A stretch of 64,000 nucleotides of DNA, taken from NCBI RefSeq assembly GCF_001435295.1, contig NZ_CM003594.1, positions 3,406,206 to 3,470,205 of the forward strand, in the 5' to 3' direction. The notes below the pieces were generated by a model. The model was not told the DNA's origin, did not search any database, and saw only the letters and a list, made by a program, of their open reading frames with translations. Positions within the stretch are counted from its first letter, which is position 1. Each line of letters starts with the position of its first letter. Source of the stretch: Psychrobacter sp. P11F6 (lineage in GTDB: Bacteria > Pseudomonadota > Gammaproteobacteria > Pseudomonadales > Moraxellaceae). Made by a program: the position numbers and the translations under genes. Below, piece by piece: positions 1-9,543 of this stretch.

Positions 1-132
1 TTAAGCCACTAGGTCTTAAGTCGATGATTGGCGTTATGGGTGACAAGGGGTGTAAAATGGGCGACGCTAATAGAACGTGCCACTCACCCTTTTGCCATAA
101 AAGCCATTATGATTAATATGAGAAAACCAATA

Positions 133-1263
133 ATGCAAAAATTAGCCTCACTCTCATTGTCTAACAAATCGATGAAAACCACCTTATTGCCCGTTATGGC
201 TATCAGTGCTGTATTCAGTCTTAGTGCTTGCCAGCAAACGCCAGATTATGATTATCTCAGCGGTGAGACCATGGGAACGAGCTACCATATCAGTTATCAG
301 CTACCTGCGGATGCAGATGAAGCGGCCATCCAAGCGTCGATTGATAAGCGCTTGCAGCAAATCAATGACAGTATGTCTACCTATCAAGCAGACTCTACTA
401 TCTCTAAGTTCAACCAGTTAGGTAAAGACATCCCCCTCACTATCGATGCAGATTTTGCTCACGTGCTTGATGTGTCACGAATCGTCTATCAGCAATCTGG
501 TGGCGCCTTTGATCCTACCGTCATGCCATTGGTAGAGACTTGGGGCTTTGGTAGCACCATGACCGTTGAGCGCTTGCAAAGTCCACCGACAGCACTTGAG
601 ATTGCTCAAGCAAAAGCCTTGGTAGATTTTGAGAGCATCATACAAAAAGAGCAGAGCATTTATAAAACCAAAGATGGCGTCGGGCTTGACTTCTCAGCAG
701 TTGCTAAAGGTTATGGCGTCGATGTGATTGCCGATGTACTCAGAGATGACTATCAAATTCGCAACTACATGGTAGAGATAGGGGGTGAAATTGCAACCTC
801 TGGGGTCAATAACCAACAGCAGCCGTGGCAAATTGCGATTGATGCGCCTATTGAGGACAGTACGGTCAGCGAGCGTCAGACAATATCAGCGATTCGTCAA
901 CCCATCAATACCGATAATCAGATGTATTTGGCAACTTCTGGCAACTATCGTAATTCCGTCATATTCGACGGTCAGCGCTACAGTCATACGATTGACCCAA
1001 CCACTGGCAAGCCTATCGCGGGCGGCGCACCATCGGTAACCGTTGCAGCAGACTCAGTTGCCTTGGCTGATGCGTGGGCGACCGCTCTCACTGCGATGCC
1101 TTATAAAAAAGCCCTTGCAACAGCCAAAGCACAAGATATAGCTGCCTTGTTTGTTGTTTTAGCTGATGAGGCAAAGGCGACGGGTTCTGATAAGAATACT
1201 GACCAGTGGCAAGTGGTACAAACACCAGCGATGCAAGCATTACGCGCTGACAAACAGCCTTAG
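133..1263 (+). CDS. apbE: FAD:protein FMN transferase (ApbE), lipoprotein
   Basis: ApbE covalently attaches FMN to threonines of flavoproteins, classically the NqrB and NqrC subunits of the Na+-translocating NADH:quinone reductase, on the periplasmic side. The protein has a lipoprotein signal ending in LSAC, then the family motifs ETMGTSYHI, FSAVAKGYGVD, GGEIATSG and HTIDPTTGKPI. The open frame extends up to base 28 with a TTG start, but that extension does not look like a leader. ATG at 133 or at 172 (MKTTLLPVMAISAVFSLSAC) fits a lipoprotein signal better, and no strong ribosome site decides between them. The next gene is nqrM, so the nqr operon probably lies just left of the window. Identity is secure; the start is uncertain. 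Confidence 0.93.
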   Translation: MQKLASLSLSNKSMKTTLLPVMAISAVFSLSACQQTPDYDYLSGETMGTSYHISYQLPADADEAAIQASIDKRLQQINDSMSTYQADSTISKFNQLGKDIPLTIDADFAHVLDVSRIVYQQSGGAFDPTVMPLVETWGFGSTMTVERLQSPPTALEIAQAKALVDFESIIQKEQSIYKTKDGVGLDFSAVAKGYGVDVIADVLRDDYQIRNYMVEIGGEIATSGVNNQQQPWQIAIDAPIEDSTVSERQTISAIRQPINTDNQMYLATSGNYRNSVIFDGQRYSHTIDPTTGKPIAGGAPSVTVAADSVALADAWATALTAMPYKKALATAKAQDIAALFVVLADEAKATGSDKNTDQWQVVQTPAMQALRADKQP

Positions 1264-1334
1264 AACTTGGTCGTAATAGAACTTAGTCGCAATACTGTAA
1301 ACGGCTCGATAACCATCAACGAGCCATACAAAAA

Positions 1335-1359
1335 TTTGCTATACTGGTTTTGCTATACT
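1335..1359 (+). promoter_or_regulatory. Two tandem extended -10 promoter elements before nqrM
   Basis: TTTGCTATACT occurs twice, at 1335-1345 and 1349-1359, 14 bp apart. Each has the TGnTATACT form of an extended -10 element. They lie 58-82 bp upstream of the nqrM ATG, so nqrM probably has its own promoter in addition to any read-through from apbE. Transcription start sites were not determined. Confidence 0.5.
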
Positions 1360-1416
1360 ATTAAGGCATTACCCTAGTAAATAGCCACACTATTTTTAAA
1401 AATCGAGGTTTCCTCT

Positions 1417-1662
1417 ATGCTTAGTCAATTGCTTCCCATGCTTGCCATTACCTTTACCGTATTCGTCCTGTTCTTTATCTTTATGGGTATCGGTTATATG
1501 GTCAAAAAGCAGCCGCTTAGAGGATCTTGTGGCGGCGTTGCTAAACTAATGGGTGATGAAAATTGCTCGTTTTGTGGAAATGACCCCAATAAGTGTGATT
1601 CAATCGTGGCAGAACAGCAAGAAAATGCCCTTAAAGCCGCTCAGCTAGGCAGACCTGTATAA
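1417..1662 (+). CDS. nqrM: Na+-NQR maturation protein NqrM
   Basis: This 81-residue protein has one N-terminal membrane segment (about residues 8-28) followed by a cysteine-rich tail with GSCGG, ENCSFCGND and NKCDS. That is the layout of the NqrM (DUF539) family, which is needed to assemble the Fe centre of the Na+-translocating NADH:quinone reductase, probably by delivering iron. The four conserved cysteines are all present. Its position right after apbE is the usual one at the end of nqr operons. A hairpin terminator follows. Confidence 0.93.
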   Translation: MLSQLLPMLAITFTVFVLFFIFMGIGYMVKKQPLRGSCGGVAKLMGDENCSFCGNDPNKCDSIVAEQQENALKAAQLGRPV

Positions 1663-1730
1663 ACTAAATTGTATAAATACCGCGTTTGTTACCATACGCT
1701 GGTAGTATTTACCTAACATCTGTTCTTATA

Positions 1731-1770
1731 ATAGCGTCTAGTCCTTTGCAAGGGACTGGCGCTATTTTTA
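1731..1770 (+). terminator. Rho-independent terminator after nqrM
   Basis: An imperfect hairpin pairs ATAGCG and AGTCCTT with AGGGACT and CGCTAT, and is followed by TTTTTA. It lies 70 bp downstream of the nqrM stop codon. Confidence 0.7.
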
Positions 1771-2095
1771 GTTGTGCCAGCCGCGACGTATCTAGTTAGC
1801 ATCGCTTCAAGATATTTTGGATATAAATACGACACGTGCAAGGCCTGTTAATAATAGTAGACTAAATAAATCTAATACCGTATTCAGTTGATAGGCGATT
1901 GAAGATAAGCGCGCTTTCAAAATGGTTACTCATATATCTTGTATTCTGCAAGTAATCTCTAGTTCTAATTTACGATTCTAATTAATGATTTTAGTCACCG
2001 TCTAGGTGCGTTTTCTTTGGTGTTATTTACAAGCGACGATGCTTCGGCGCTGTTTAATGACGTGTCCTTTTTCTTATTCTAATAGTCGTGCTGCT
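1771..2095. other. Intergenic stretch before the MFS gene
   Basis: This AT-rich stretch has no convincing ORF, RNA or repeat. The open frame of the downstream transporter extends back to a GTG at 2006, but residues 1-30 of that extension look unlike a transporter N-terminus. Confidence 0.4.
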
Positions 2096-3364
2096 ATGTC
2101 TACCTCTGCTGATTTGCCACCTGATGTGCCATTACAGTCTCATTCAGATACGCCGTCACCGTTTGAGCTGCCCTCCTCACGCTTCACTTTTTGGCTCATC
2201 TTATGTGCCATGATCTTGCTCGCCACCAATATGCGTGCGCCTATTGTTGCTCTTGGCTCTATTGCCCCTGTCGTACAAGATGCACTCAATATCTCTGAGA
2301 CGCAGATTGGTTGGCTAGGAGCAGTGCCCATGCTGACTTTTGCAGTGGGCGCACTGATCGCGCCAGCCATTGGTAAGCGTTTTGGGCTTGAGAATACGCT
2401 CATTGCGATGATTGCGTTATTAACCACTGGTATGATGATTCGTACCGTTATTCCCACTTGGTCTGGGTTTTTGATTGGTACGTTATTGTTGACCTTGGCT
2501 ATCGGTTTTGCGAATACCTTAGCTGCCCCTGTTATTAAACAGCGTACGCCCCAGCATATTCCACTCATAACAGGGCTATTTAGTCTAACGATGACGGTAA
2601 CGGCAGGCATCGTCGCTGGAGTTGTACTGCCATTATCTGAGCAAGTGGGCTGGCAATGGGCACTGGGTGGGTGGTCGCTATTGGGCATTTTTGCGATCAT
2701 TATTTGGATATTTTTGCGGTTGCGTCTGGGTTCGTCTAGTCATCAAGCAATTGTGCCACCTACCTCTGGATCTTCTGACATCTCCATGTGGCGTACGCCT
2801 TTTGCTTGGCAAATTGCGGTATTTATGGGGCTGCAATCACTATTATTTTATACCGTTGCCAGTTTCTTACCCTCTATTTGGGTCAGCAAAGGGCTATCTG
2901 CAGTGCAAGCAGGACAAATGGCTTCAGTGTTTCAGTTTATGGCGCCAGTCTCTATTTTGAGCCTGACGTGGCTGATCAATCGTGGCCGCCCTATTCAGGC
3001 GCTGGCGGTGTTTGCAGCGGTGCTGAATGTTATTGGTATTTTAGGAATCAATTATTTATCTACCGACCTCGCGTGGTTGTGGTCAGGTCTGATGGGCATT
3101 GGCTGCTCCGCTATTTTCACCTTGAGCATGATGCTGTTCTCCTTACGTACTTATACGACCAACCAATCTAGTGAGCTGTCGGGTATGGCGCAATTCGTCG
3201 GTTATTTGATTGCATTTTTTGGTCCCTTAGGGACAGGTTGGCTACATGAAGCGACTGGCAGCTGGGATTTACCGCTATTCATTATGCTCATTTTGATGGT
3301 TATCAACGTCGTCATTGCTTGGGTAGTGAGTCGTCCAGTGATGGTCGATGGCAAAAAGCTGTAA
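2096..3364 (+). CDS. MFS transporter, CynX/NimT family
   Basis: This is a predicted 12-helix major facilitator. After a hydrophilic N-terminal tail of about 35 residues, the first helix ends in the NMRAPIVALG signature of the CynX/NimT (cyanate and nitroimidazole) subfamily. It continues with the alternating hydrophobic helices and short charged loops typical of the fold (for example GKRFGLEN between helices 2 and 3). ATG at 2096 is preferred over the GTG at 2006 because the intervening residues resemble untranslated DNA; neither has a clear ribosome site. The substrate cannot be inferred, and the gene stands alone between the nqr tail and tesA. Confidence 0.85.
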   Translation: MSTSADLPPDVPLQSHSDTPSPFELPSSRFTFWLILCAMILLATNMRAPIVALGSIAPVVQDALNISETQIGWLGAVPMLTFAVGALIAPAIGKRFGLENTLIAMIALLTTGMMIRTVIPTWSGFLIGTLLLTLAIGFANTLAAPVIKQRTPQHIPLITGLFSLTMTVTAGIVAGVVLPLSEQVGWQWALGGWSLLGIFAIIIWIFLRLRLGSSSHQAIVPPTSGSSDISMWRTPFAWQIAVFMGLQSLLFYTVASFLPSIWVSKGLSAVQAGQMASVFQFMAPVSILSLTWLINRGRPIQALAVFAAVLNVIGILGINYLSTDLAWLWSGLMGIGCSAIFTLSMMLFSLRTYTTNQSSELSGMAQFVGYLIAFFGPLGTGWLHEATGSWDLPLFIMLILMVINVVIAWVVSRPVMVDGKKL

Positions 3365-3411
3365 TATCAAAAACTACAGTAACCTTAGGATAATATTGGT
3401 GTCTGTCTTAT

Positions 3412-3422
3412 TTTGCTACACT
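3412..3422 (+). promoter_or_regulatory. Extended -10 promoter element before tesA
   Basis: TTTGCTACACT matches the TGnTAnACT pattern seen before nqrM, avtA and hemN. It lies 30 bp before the tesA start codon and would serve the tesA-ybbA-ybbP unit. Confidence 0.4.
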
Positions 3423-3451
3423 GGTTTGATTGCTTATAGGACAGAATAATC

Positions 3452-4276
3452 ATGATGAATTTATCCATTCGTTTCGCTCGACACTTACCAACATTGGCTG
3501 TTTTAACAACCGTAATGGCGCTCGGTGGTTGCCAAAAACCATCTGAACCTAGCACCGATAATGGCATTCAAAACAGTACTCAAACTGCCGAACCTCAAAC
3601 GGCAAAATCTGAGCAACCGGCAAAATCCACTGCACAGCAAGCGCCATTAACGATCTTGGCATTGGGCGACTCTCTAACAGAAGGTCTTGGGGTGGACAAA
3701 GATGACAACTATCCTGCTCAGTTAGAAGATCGTCTGCAAGCAATGGGTTACGACAATGCCAAAGTTATCAATTCAGGATTGAGCGGTGAAACCAGCACGG
3801 GATTGGTCAATCGCTTAGACTGGGTATTGCAAACTAAGCCTGATGTGACGATTTTGACCATTGGTGCTAACGATGCCATACGCGGTATCGATGTGGCGAC
3901 AGTTGAAGCCAATATTCGTACCGCGGTCAAACGTCTACAGGATAATGGCAGTATCGTCATTTTGGGCGGCATGCAGATCTATGACAACCTTGGCTCTGAG
4001 TATGTGAAGTCATTTGCAGCGATATATCCTCGCGTCGCCAAAGACATGAACGTGACGCTGATTCCTTTCTTCTTGGATGGTGTGGGCGGTGATCCTGCGC
4101 TCAATCAAGCCGATGCCATTCATCCAACCAAAGAAGGTTATACGATTATCGTCAATGACAATATCTTGCCTATTCTAGAGCCCAAGTTAAAAGAGCTAAG
4201 AACAGCTGATGCAGACAACACAACTGAAAATGCTAAAGATGAGACGACAAAAAATACGACAAATGAGACTACTTAA
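3452..4276 (+). CDS. tesA: SGNH-family arylesterase / lysophospholipase (TesA-like), lipoprotein
   Basis: This is a GDSL/SGNH esterase of the TesA group, which hydrolyses acyl esters and thioesters in the envelope. It has a lipoprotein signal ending in LGGC, a Thr/Gln-rich linker, block I GDSLTEGLGV with the nucleophilic Ser, block II SGLSGETS, block III GANDA and block V HPTKEGY with the catalytic Asp and His. The C-terminus ends in a low-complexity Thr/Asn/Glu tail. In relatives tesA is usually divergent from ybbA-ybbP; here all three genes run in the same direction, with 12 bp to the next gene. E. coli TesA has a cleaved signal rather than a lipid anchor. Confidence 0.9.
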   Translation: MMNLSIRFARHLPTLAVLTTVMALGGCQKPSEPSTDNGIQNSTQTAEPQTAKSEQPAKSTAQQAPLTILALGDSLTEGLGVDKDDNYPAQLEDRLQAMGYDNAKVINSGLSGETSTGLVNRLDWVLQTKPDVTILTIGANDAIRGIDVATVEANIRTAVKRLQDNGSIVILGGMQIYDNLGSEYVKSFAAIYPRVAKDMNVTLIPFFLDGVGGDPALNQADAIHPTKEGYTIIVNDNILPILEPKLKELRTADADNTTENAKDETTKNTTNETT

Positions 4277-4288
4277 CGAGACACTGTA

Positions 4289-5008
4289 ATGACATCATCA
4301 CCTTCGATTGCCGCGTCAATGCCACAAGCAAACTTTAAAACAGAAGCCCTACTGACTGCTAATAAACTCAACAAAACCGTACAAGTCGGCGAGCAAACCC
4401 TATCAATCATTAAAGATGTAGATATCTATGTCAATGCTGGCGAGTTTGTGGTTATCATGGGCAAATCAGGCTCAGGTAAATCCACCTTGTTAGGTTTACT
4501 CGCGGCGCTAGATTACCCAGACAGCGGTACGGTGTCGCTAGCAGGTCAAATGCTCAGCAGTCTTGACGAAGATGCGCTGGCGATCATTCGTCAACACGAC
4601 ATGGGTTTTGTCTTTCAGTCGTTTCATCTACTACCGACACTGACTGTCGCAGAAAACATTGCCTTTCCACTTGATATTGCGAGGCGTGCCAATCCAGCGC
4701 GAGTAGACGAGCTGATAGAGGCGGTTGATTTGGGTCATCGTCGTCATAGTTTACCCAACCAGCTATCAGGTGGTGAGCAGCAGCGTACAGCGGTGGCACG
4801 AGCGCTGGTATCGCACCCCAAAATTGTGTTTGCGGATGAGCCAACGGGCAATCTGGATGAGCAAAATGCCGATCAAGTCATGCAGCTGCTATTGGACTTA
4901 CGTCAACAGGTTGGCTCGGCGCTGGTGGTGGTGACTCATGACCCTGCACTTGCCAAAATGGCAGATCGTGTCATCACCATGCATGATGGTCGAATTGTAC
5001 CTACATGA
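4289..5008 (+). CDS. ybbA: ABC transporter ATP-binding protein (YbbA/LolD family)
   Basis: This is the ATPase subunit of an FtsX/MacB-type ABC system. It has Walker [10 protein letters not shown], a Q-loop in [10 protein letters not shown], the signature [15 protein letters not shown], Walker [14 protein letters not shown] and the switch histidine in VVVTHD. At 239 residues it is normal for the LolD/YbbA family. It lies between the TesA-like esterase and the large FtsX-type permease, which is the conserved YbbA-YbbP partnership. The pair probably works on lipids or lipoproteins in the envelope; the actual substrate is not established. Confidence 0.93.
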   Translation: MTSSPSIAASMPQANFKTEALLTANKLNKTVQVGEQTLSIIKDVDIYVNAGEFVVIMGKSGSGKSTLLGLLAALDYPDSGTVSLAGQMLSSLDEDALAIIRQHDMGFVFQSFHLLPTLTVAENIAFPLDIARRANPARVDELIEAVDLGHRRHSLPNQLSGGEQQRTAVARALVSHPKIVFADEPTGNLDEQNADQVMQLLLDLRQQVGSALVVVTHDPALAKMADRVITMHDGRIVPT

Positions 5009-5027
5009 ATAACTGGATTGTATCTTA

Positions 5028-7673
5028 ATGAATCGTAAGCCCACAGACAATAAACCACCAGCTGATACAAAAAAGACTGATACCCGTATGCGTCAAGAGT
5101 CCAGCTATCCTAGCGGTATCCTCAATCAATTATTTACCCGTATCCTAGGTTTTCAAACACTTGGCTCTCAAGCACTAAGCCGTAGCTGGTGGCAACGCTG
5201 GGTGTATCCGGTATTGTTTCTACTGACGTTGACCTTGTCACTTGCAACCTACCTAACCCTCGATTCTGTGCAGCAGTCTGTCGATCGCTATATCAATGAC
5301 AATCAGCGCGCGCTCGTTGGTGGGGATTTGATTTTAAACAGCAAGCAAGACTGGCCAAGTGAAGTATTGACGCAGGTAGAAACCATCCCCGATACGCAGA
5401 CCGTGTATGACTATCAGTTTAGCGCCATGCTGGTCAATGATGAACAAACTTTGCTTGCCAGCATTAAAGCGGTCTCGCCGTCTTATCCCTTGTACGGTAC
5501 AGCGGAGCTTGCCTCAGGACAGCCGCTGTGGGAGCAGCTAACCTCTGACAGTGTCATCGTCGCGCCAGAAGTGCTCAGTAGTCTACAGGCCAATGTCGGT
5601 GACCGTATCACCATTGGCGATGCGCAGTTCACAATAAGTGATGTACTGACCAAAGAACCTGATCGCCCGCTGACCACATTTGGGTTTGGTGGGCGTGTCT
5701 TAATGCATCAAGACTCACTCCCGTCAACCAATCTATTGGGTCAACGTAGCCGCATAAACTATCGTATTGAGATGGCAGGCGACCCAGAGCTGATAACCAC
5801 GCAGCGTGAACAGCTTACAGATATCCTGACCAATTACCCTGATATCGAGCTCTCTGATGCCGAATCAGCAGATACTTCGGTCTCGCGTATTTCTGACAAT
5901 GTACTGATGTTTTTAAAATTACTGGTCATCGCGGTGTTGCTACTCTCTGCGGTTGCCATGTACGGTGTCATTAGCGCGTTTGTCACCAAGCAGCAGTCTA
6001 ATAATGCCATTCACTTGGCGTTAGGCGAGCCGCTTGGGTCACTCAAGCGCAGCTACTATCAGCTGCTCATCGTCACCACTGCTATTGCTTGTGTCGCCGC
6101 GATTATACTGAGTCTAGGTTTGCTTAAAATCGGTCAGCCATATTTGGTTGCTATCTTGCCTGCCGATGTCGGCTTAGCCATCAATCCAATCAGTGCCATC
6201 AAAACCATTATGATTGCCTTAGCCCTGACGTTGCTGATTGCGCAGCGTGGTTTGAGCGCGCTTAACACGACTAAACCCGCTACCCTACTCAATCAAGGGG
6301 CGAGCACCCAGACACAAAACCTGCCTTGGTATCGACGCGTGCCGCTACTGTGGTATGGCTTGGTGCTGGCAGGGTTGTATGCCTTCTTTGCTTATGAAGT
6401 TGGCTCACTGTCATTAGGCGCACAGTTATTGGGCGGCTTGATCGGCTTCGTGGCTATATTTTGGCTACTGGCTCGTGGGTGGCTATGGCTACTTGCCAAA
6501 TTGGCGAGTAACACCAAGGTCAGTTGGATGCAACGTATTGCCATTCATAACCTTGCACGTAAAGGCAATCAATCCGCATTGTTCTTTGTCACCTTATCGC
6601 TATCGGTCGCAGTGCTGACGCTTATCACCACGCTCAATCACAGTATCAATGCGCAGTTTATCAATGCTTATCCTGAAGATGCGCCTAATCTGTTTTTGCT
6701 CGATGTGCAGAGCGATCAACATGACAATATTGATGCGATCATTGAAGCACCTGTCACCTACTATCCGGTCATTCGTGCCCGTGTGGAGACGGCCAATGAT
6801 GTACCGGCAAAAGATATCGAGCCTGAGGATGGGTTTGATGACCCTACGCGGGTATTTAACTTAAGCTACGCAGATACGGTCATGGAGACCGAATATATCA
6901 CTGAATCACTCATGGATGACGCGCTATACACCCCTATCGATGCGACAGATGAACAAATCAAACCCTTATCCATCTTAGACACTGCCGCCAGTATGCTCAA
7001 TGTCGGTATGGGCGATCAGATTCGCTTTAACATTCAAGGGATCGAAATCGTCGGGCAAATTACCAGTATTCGCACGCGCTATGAGCGTGGCCCAAGCCCG
7101 TATTTCTATTTCTTATTTGAGCCGTCTGTGCTATCGGCTGCACCGCAGATTCAGTTTGCTACCGCCCACGTATCAGAGAATGCCATTCCAGAGCTGCAAG
7201 GCAAACTGGTACGCGAGTTCCCTGCTGTCACCACGATCGATGGCACTGCTATTGCGAAGCAAATCCAAGAGCTAGTGGTACAAATGAGCCGCTTGGTCTA
7301 TGTGTTCACCTTGCTTGCCCTGCTCACTGGCGTCATGGTGCTGATCAGCTCGCTACTGTCTACTTCGCAAGATCGTATGAAAGAGAGTGCGTCCTTCCGA
7401 TTACTGGGGATGCAAAAGCGTGACTTGTATATGCTCAATATCTTAGAGCTAGGTGTACTTGGTATTAGCGCAGCGACCTTTGCCGTGATTATCGCCACTG
7501 GTGGTGCTTGGCTGGCTGTTACTCAGTGGTTTAATCTACAGTTTAGTGTGCCGTGGACGAGCTTGGCAATTGGCGGCGCGGCGTTAGTCGTCTTGCTATT
7601 TGCCATTGCCATTATTTATGTGAGACTGGTGATTGGGCGCGGGATTATGGCGAGAGTTAGGGCGATGGTTTAG
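5028..7673 (+). CDS. ybbP: ABC transporter permease, FtsX family (YbbP-like)
   Basis: This 881-residue permease has the YbbP architecture. A first helix follows a polar N-tail of about 60 residues, then a large periplasmic MacB-like domain, a first FtsX helix bundle (around residues 290-410), further helices, a second periplasmic domain (around 540-740) and a C-terminal FtsX bundle carrying SFRLLGMQKRDLY. It starts 19 bp after ybbA and forms a complex with it. The AT-rich island begins immediately after its stop codon and is convergent with it. Confidence 0.93.
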   Translation: MNRKPTDNKPPADTKKTDTRMRQESSYPSGILNQLFTRILGFQTLGSQALSRSWWQRWVYPVLFLLTLTLSLATYLTLDSVQQSVDRYINDNQRALVGGDLILNSKQDWPSEVLTQVETIPDTQTVYDYQFSAMLVNDEQTLLASIKAVSPSYPLYGTAELASGQPLWEQLTSDSVIVAPEVLSSLQANVGDRITIGDAQFTISDVLTKEPDRPLTTFGFGGRVLMHQDSLPSTNLLGQRSRINYRIEMAGDPELITTQREQLTDILTNYPDIELSDAESADTSVSRISDNVLMFLKLLVIAVLLLSAVAMYGVISAFVTKQQSNNAIHLALGEPLGSLKRSYYQLLIVTTAIACVAAIILSLGLLKIGQPYLVAILPADVGLAINPISAIKTIMIALALTLLIAQRGLSALNTTKPATLLNQGASTQTQNLPWYRRVPLLWYGLVLAGLYAFFAYEVGSLSLGAQLLGGLIGFVAIFWLLARGWLWLLAKLASNTKVSWMQRIAIHNLARKGNQSALFFVTLSLSVAVLTLITTLNHSINAQFINAYPEDAPNLFLLDVQSDQHDNIDAIIEAPVTYYPVIRARVETANDVPAKDIEPEDGFDDPTRVFNLSYADTVMETEYITESLMDDALYTPIDATDEQIKPLSILDTAASMLNVGMGDQIRFNIQGIEIVGQITSIRTRYERGPSPYFYFLFEPSVLSAAPQIQFATAHVSENAIPELQGKLVREFPAVTTIDGTAIAKQIQELVVQMSRLVYVFTLLALLTGVMVLISSLLSTSQDRMKESASFRLLGMQKRDLYMLNILELGVLGISAATFAVIIATGGAWLAVTQWFNLQFSVPWTSLAIGGAALVVLLFAIAIIYVRLVIGRGIMARVRAMV

Positions 7674-7686
7674 GGTGAGGCTAAAG

Positions 7687-8400
7687 CTACGCAGTTAAAG
7701 AGAGATTATGTTGGCGGTGAAATTTATTGTTACTTGTGTAATCTATAACTAAATTCTTGATCTCTCTAAGTACTTTCCAAATAATAGTCTTTATCTCTTG
7801 ATACTCATTATATGATATACCTTCGAAATGGCTTCCATGAGCGAAATTATTTCTTAATTGAAGTAACCTATTAATTTTGGCAAAATCTCTATCGTCAATA
7901 TTTTCTGTATCAAACCCTAATCTGAAAAATATTTTTTTGAGTACATCTGGTTTCAGATTAGACTCAGTATCAACTATATTATCAACATTCAACTTCAAAG
8001 AGGTAGTTAAAATTTGTTCTAGATTTTCAAAAAACTCTACCCTACGTCCTAATTCTTTGAACATAGGTTCATATTCCTTTGGGAAAAAAGGATTTTTCTT
8101 ATCAAGGTTTTTTAATGCACCAAATTCCGAATGCAAACTACTTGCGATCAAAGGGAACGATACACTTTTACAGCTAAGATTACAGCTATTTAATGCATTT
8201 ACATAAACAGTAAACATTAATTTAGCATGTCCTTCAAAATGTGCGTAAAGAAATAAAACTAGGGGTTTAGTTTCAATTGTTTTCTCTTGTATATCTATAT
8301 TTGCATCTGACGAGATACGGTTTTCGAAATGTCTTAACTCGTCCTCTCGCCAAGCTAAATCCTCTTCTATTTCAGTTAACACTTCGTTTAAATTAATCAT
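7687..8400 (-). CDS. HEPN-domain nuclease, MAE_28990/MAE_18760-like
   Basis: This 237-residue all-alpha protein carries the HEPN RNase signature Rx4H as RNNFAH (R183-H188). An earlier YAHFEGHAK motif (52-60) is typical of the MAE_28990 branch of HEPN proteins, which are predicted metal-independent RNases of immunity and toxin systems. It is the last gene of a three-gene minus-strand operon and overlaps the DUF262 gene by 8 bp, so translational coupling is likely. Base composition is clearly more AT-rich than that of ybbP or avtA, suggesting horizontal acquisition. The target RNA is unknown. The family assignment comes from motifs and was not searched. Confidence 0.8.
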   Translation of the reverse strand: MINLNEVLTEIEEDLAWREDELRHFENRISSDANIDIQEKTIETKPLVLFLYAHFEGHAKLMFTVYVNALNSCNLSCKSVSFPLIASSLHSEFGALKNLDKKNPFFPKEYEPMFKELGRRVEFFENLEQILTTSLKLNVDNIVDTESNLKPDVLKKIFFRLGFDTENIDDRDFAKINRLLQLRNNFAHGSHFEGISYNEYQEIKTIIWKVLREIKNLVIDYTSNNKFHRQHNLSLTA

Positions 8401-9535
8401 TTTTAAACTCTATGTTAGATAATTTATTACTAGCAAATGCAATACGCTGGTCTAATGCATTTTTAGTGTTTTTACCGCCGCCAGTAGTCATTGAAATAAA
8501 ATCTGGGTCTAGCTTTATTTCTGTTATTACTTCTCTAACAAGCCTGATATGCTCATTATTATCAGTATCAATCACATCAATTAATGGAATGAGAGCCTGA
8601 GGAAAAACCTCATAATGATAACTTCTAAAGTTATTTTGCAAACCATCTTGAGCTTTATTATTCGAAGAGAATGCTTGCTCTCCCATAGATAAACTTAAAA
8701 TCTTAAAAACTTTTCTAAATACTATTTCTTCTTCGTTATAATTGAAAGTGACATGATTTTCCTCTTCTTTAGGTAAGGCCACACTTTCCATGTAATCGTC
8801 TAAAAAATCACCTATATTCTTTACATAGTTGTCGCTATTATTTTTAAATGCAAAAAACTTTAAAATTAGTTCTTCTGTATAAGCATTTCTTGATTTTAAA
8901 TCCGACACATTATCTGTTACACTTTTAAAAGATTGTTCGCTAGATAATTTTTTTAGAAAATCTGGAAAAGCCGTATCTAAAATTCTAATTGTGCAATTTC
9001 TAACTTCCTGCTCTTCTAAAATTTCTCCTCCTGTATTTAATCTTTTAAACATATGGTAACGAAACATTGGATCGCTATCTTTTTTTATAATCTGCATTCT
9101 TATAAAGCTACGTTTAACTCTTATTTGTAAAGAACTAGGTAGATCATCGAATGTTATTCCGTCCAATTCACTTATTATATCGCAATCTGTGAGTTCTAAT
9201 TTATCACCAAATCCAATATCAAGATGCTCAGCATTTCGTAATGTTCCGCGAAAGTGTAAATAACTAGATATACGCTGAAGACCATCAATTAGATCGTACT
9301 GCTTTTCAGCGGTCTCAGTAACATATATAGGAGGTATGGGCATTTCAAGTATGAGAGACTCTATGAAGCGTGATTGTTTTGCATTAGACCATCTAAATAA
9401 ACGTTGAAAATCTGGGTTAATTGTTAGTTCACCACTTTCATACATATCTGCAAGTTCATTAAATGACAAATCATACTGTGAGGTATGGATACCTCTAAGA
9501 TTAGATTCAATTATTTTTACTAAATCATTGCTCAT
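8393..9535 (-). CDS. DUF262 (GmrS/ParB-like) domain protein
   Basis: The N-terminal half is a DUF262 domain, the fold of the GmrS subunit of GmrSD-type restriction enzymes and of SspE. It shows PDFQRLFRW (41-49), the FIESLILEMPIPPIYV stretch (57-72) and the nucleotide-binding DGLQR (84-88, for the usual DGQQR). The C-terminal 250 residues are mostly helical, and no HNH (DUF1524) nuclease motif is visible, so a separate effector is expected; the adjacent HEPN protein is the obvious candidate. The gene starts 8 bp after the methyltransferase stop and overlaps the HEPN gene. The likely role is NTP-dependent sensing in a defence system, which is an inference. Confidence 0.85.
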   Translation of the reverse strand: MSNDLVKIIESNLRGIHTSQYDLSFNELADMYESGELTINPDFQRLFRWSNAKQSRFIESLILEMPIPPIYVTETAEKQYDLIDGLQRISSYLHFRGTLRNAEHLDIGFGDKLELTDCDIISELDGITFDDLPSSLQIRVKRSFIRMQIIKKDSDPMFRYHMFKRLNTGGEILEEQEVRNCTIRILDTAFPDFLKKLSSEQSFKSVTDNVSDLKSRNAYTEELILKFFAFKNNSDNYVKNIGDFLDDYMESVALPKEEENHVTFNYNEEEIVFRKVFKILSLSMGEQAFSSNNKAQDGLQNNFRSYHYEVFPQALIPLIDVIDTDNNEHIRLVREVITEIKLDPDFISMTTGGGKNTKNALDQRIAFASNKLSNIEFKND

Positions 9536-9543
9536 AACTTTCC

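Noticed and set aside
28..132. N-terminal extension of apbE from a TTG start
   Set aside because: It would bury the lipoprotein signal about 65 residues into the protein.
2140..2700. 186-codon ORF opposite the MFS transporter
   Set aside because: It is antisense to a clear 12-helix transporter and shows no family motifs.
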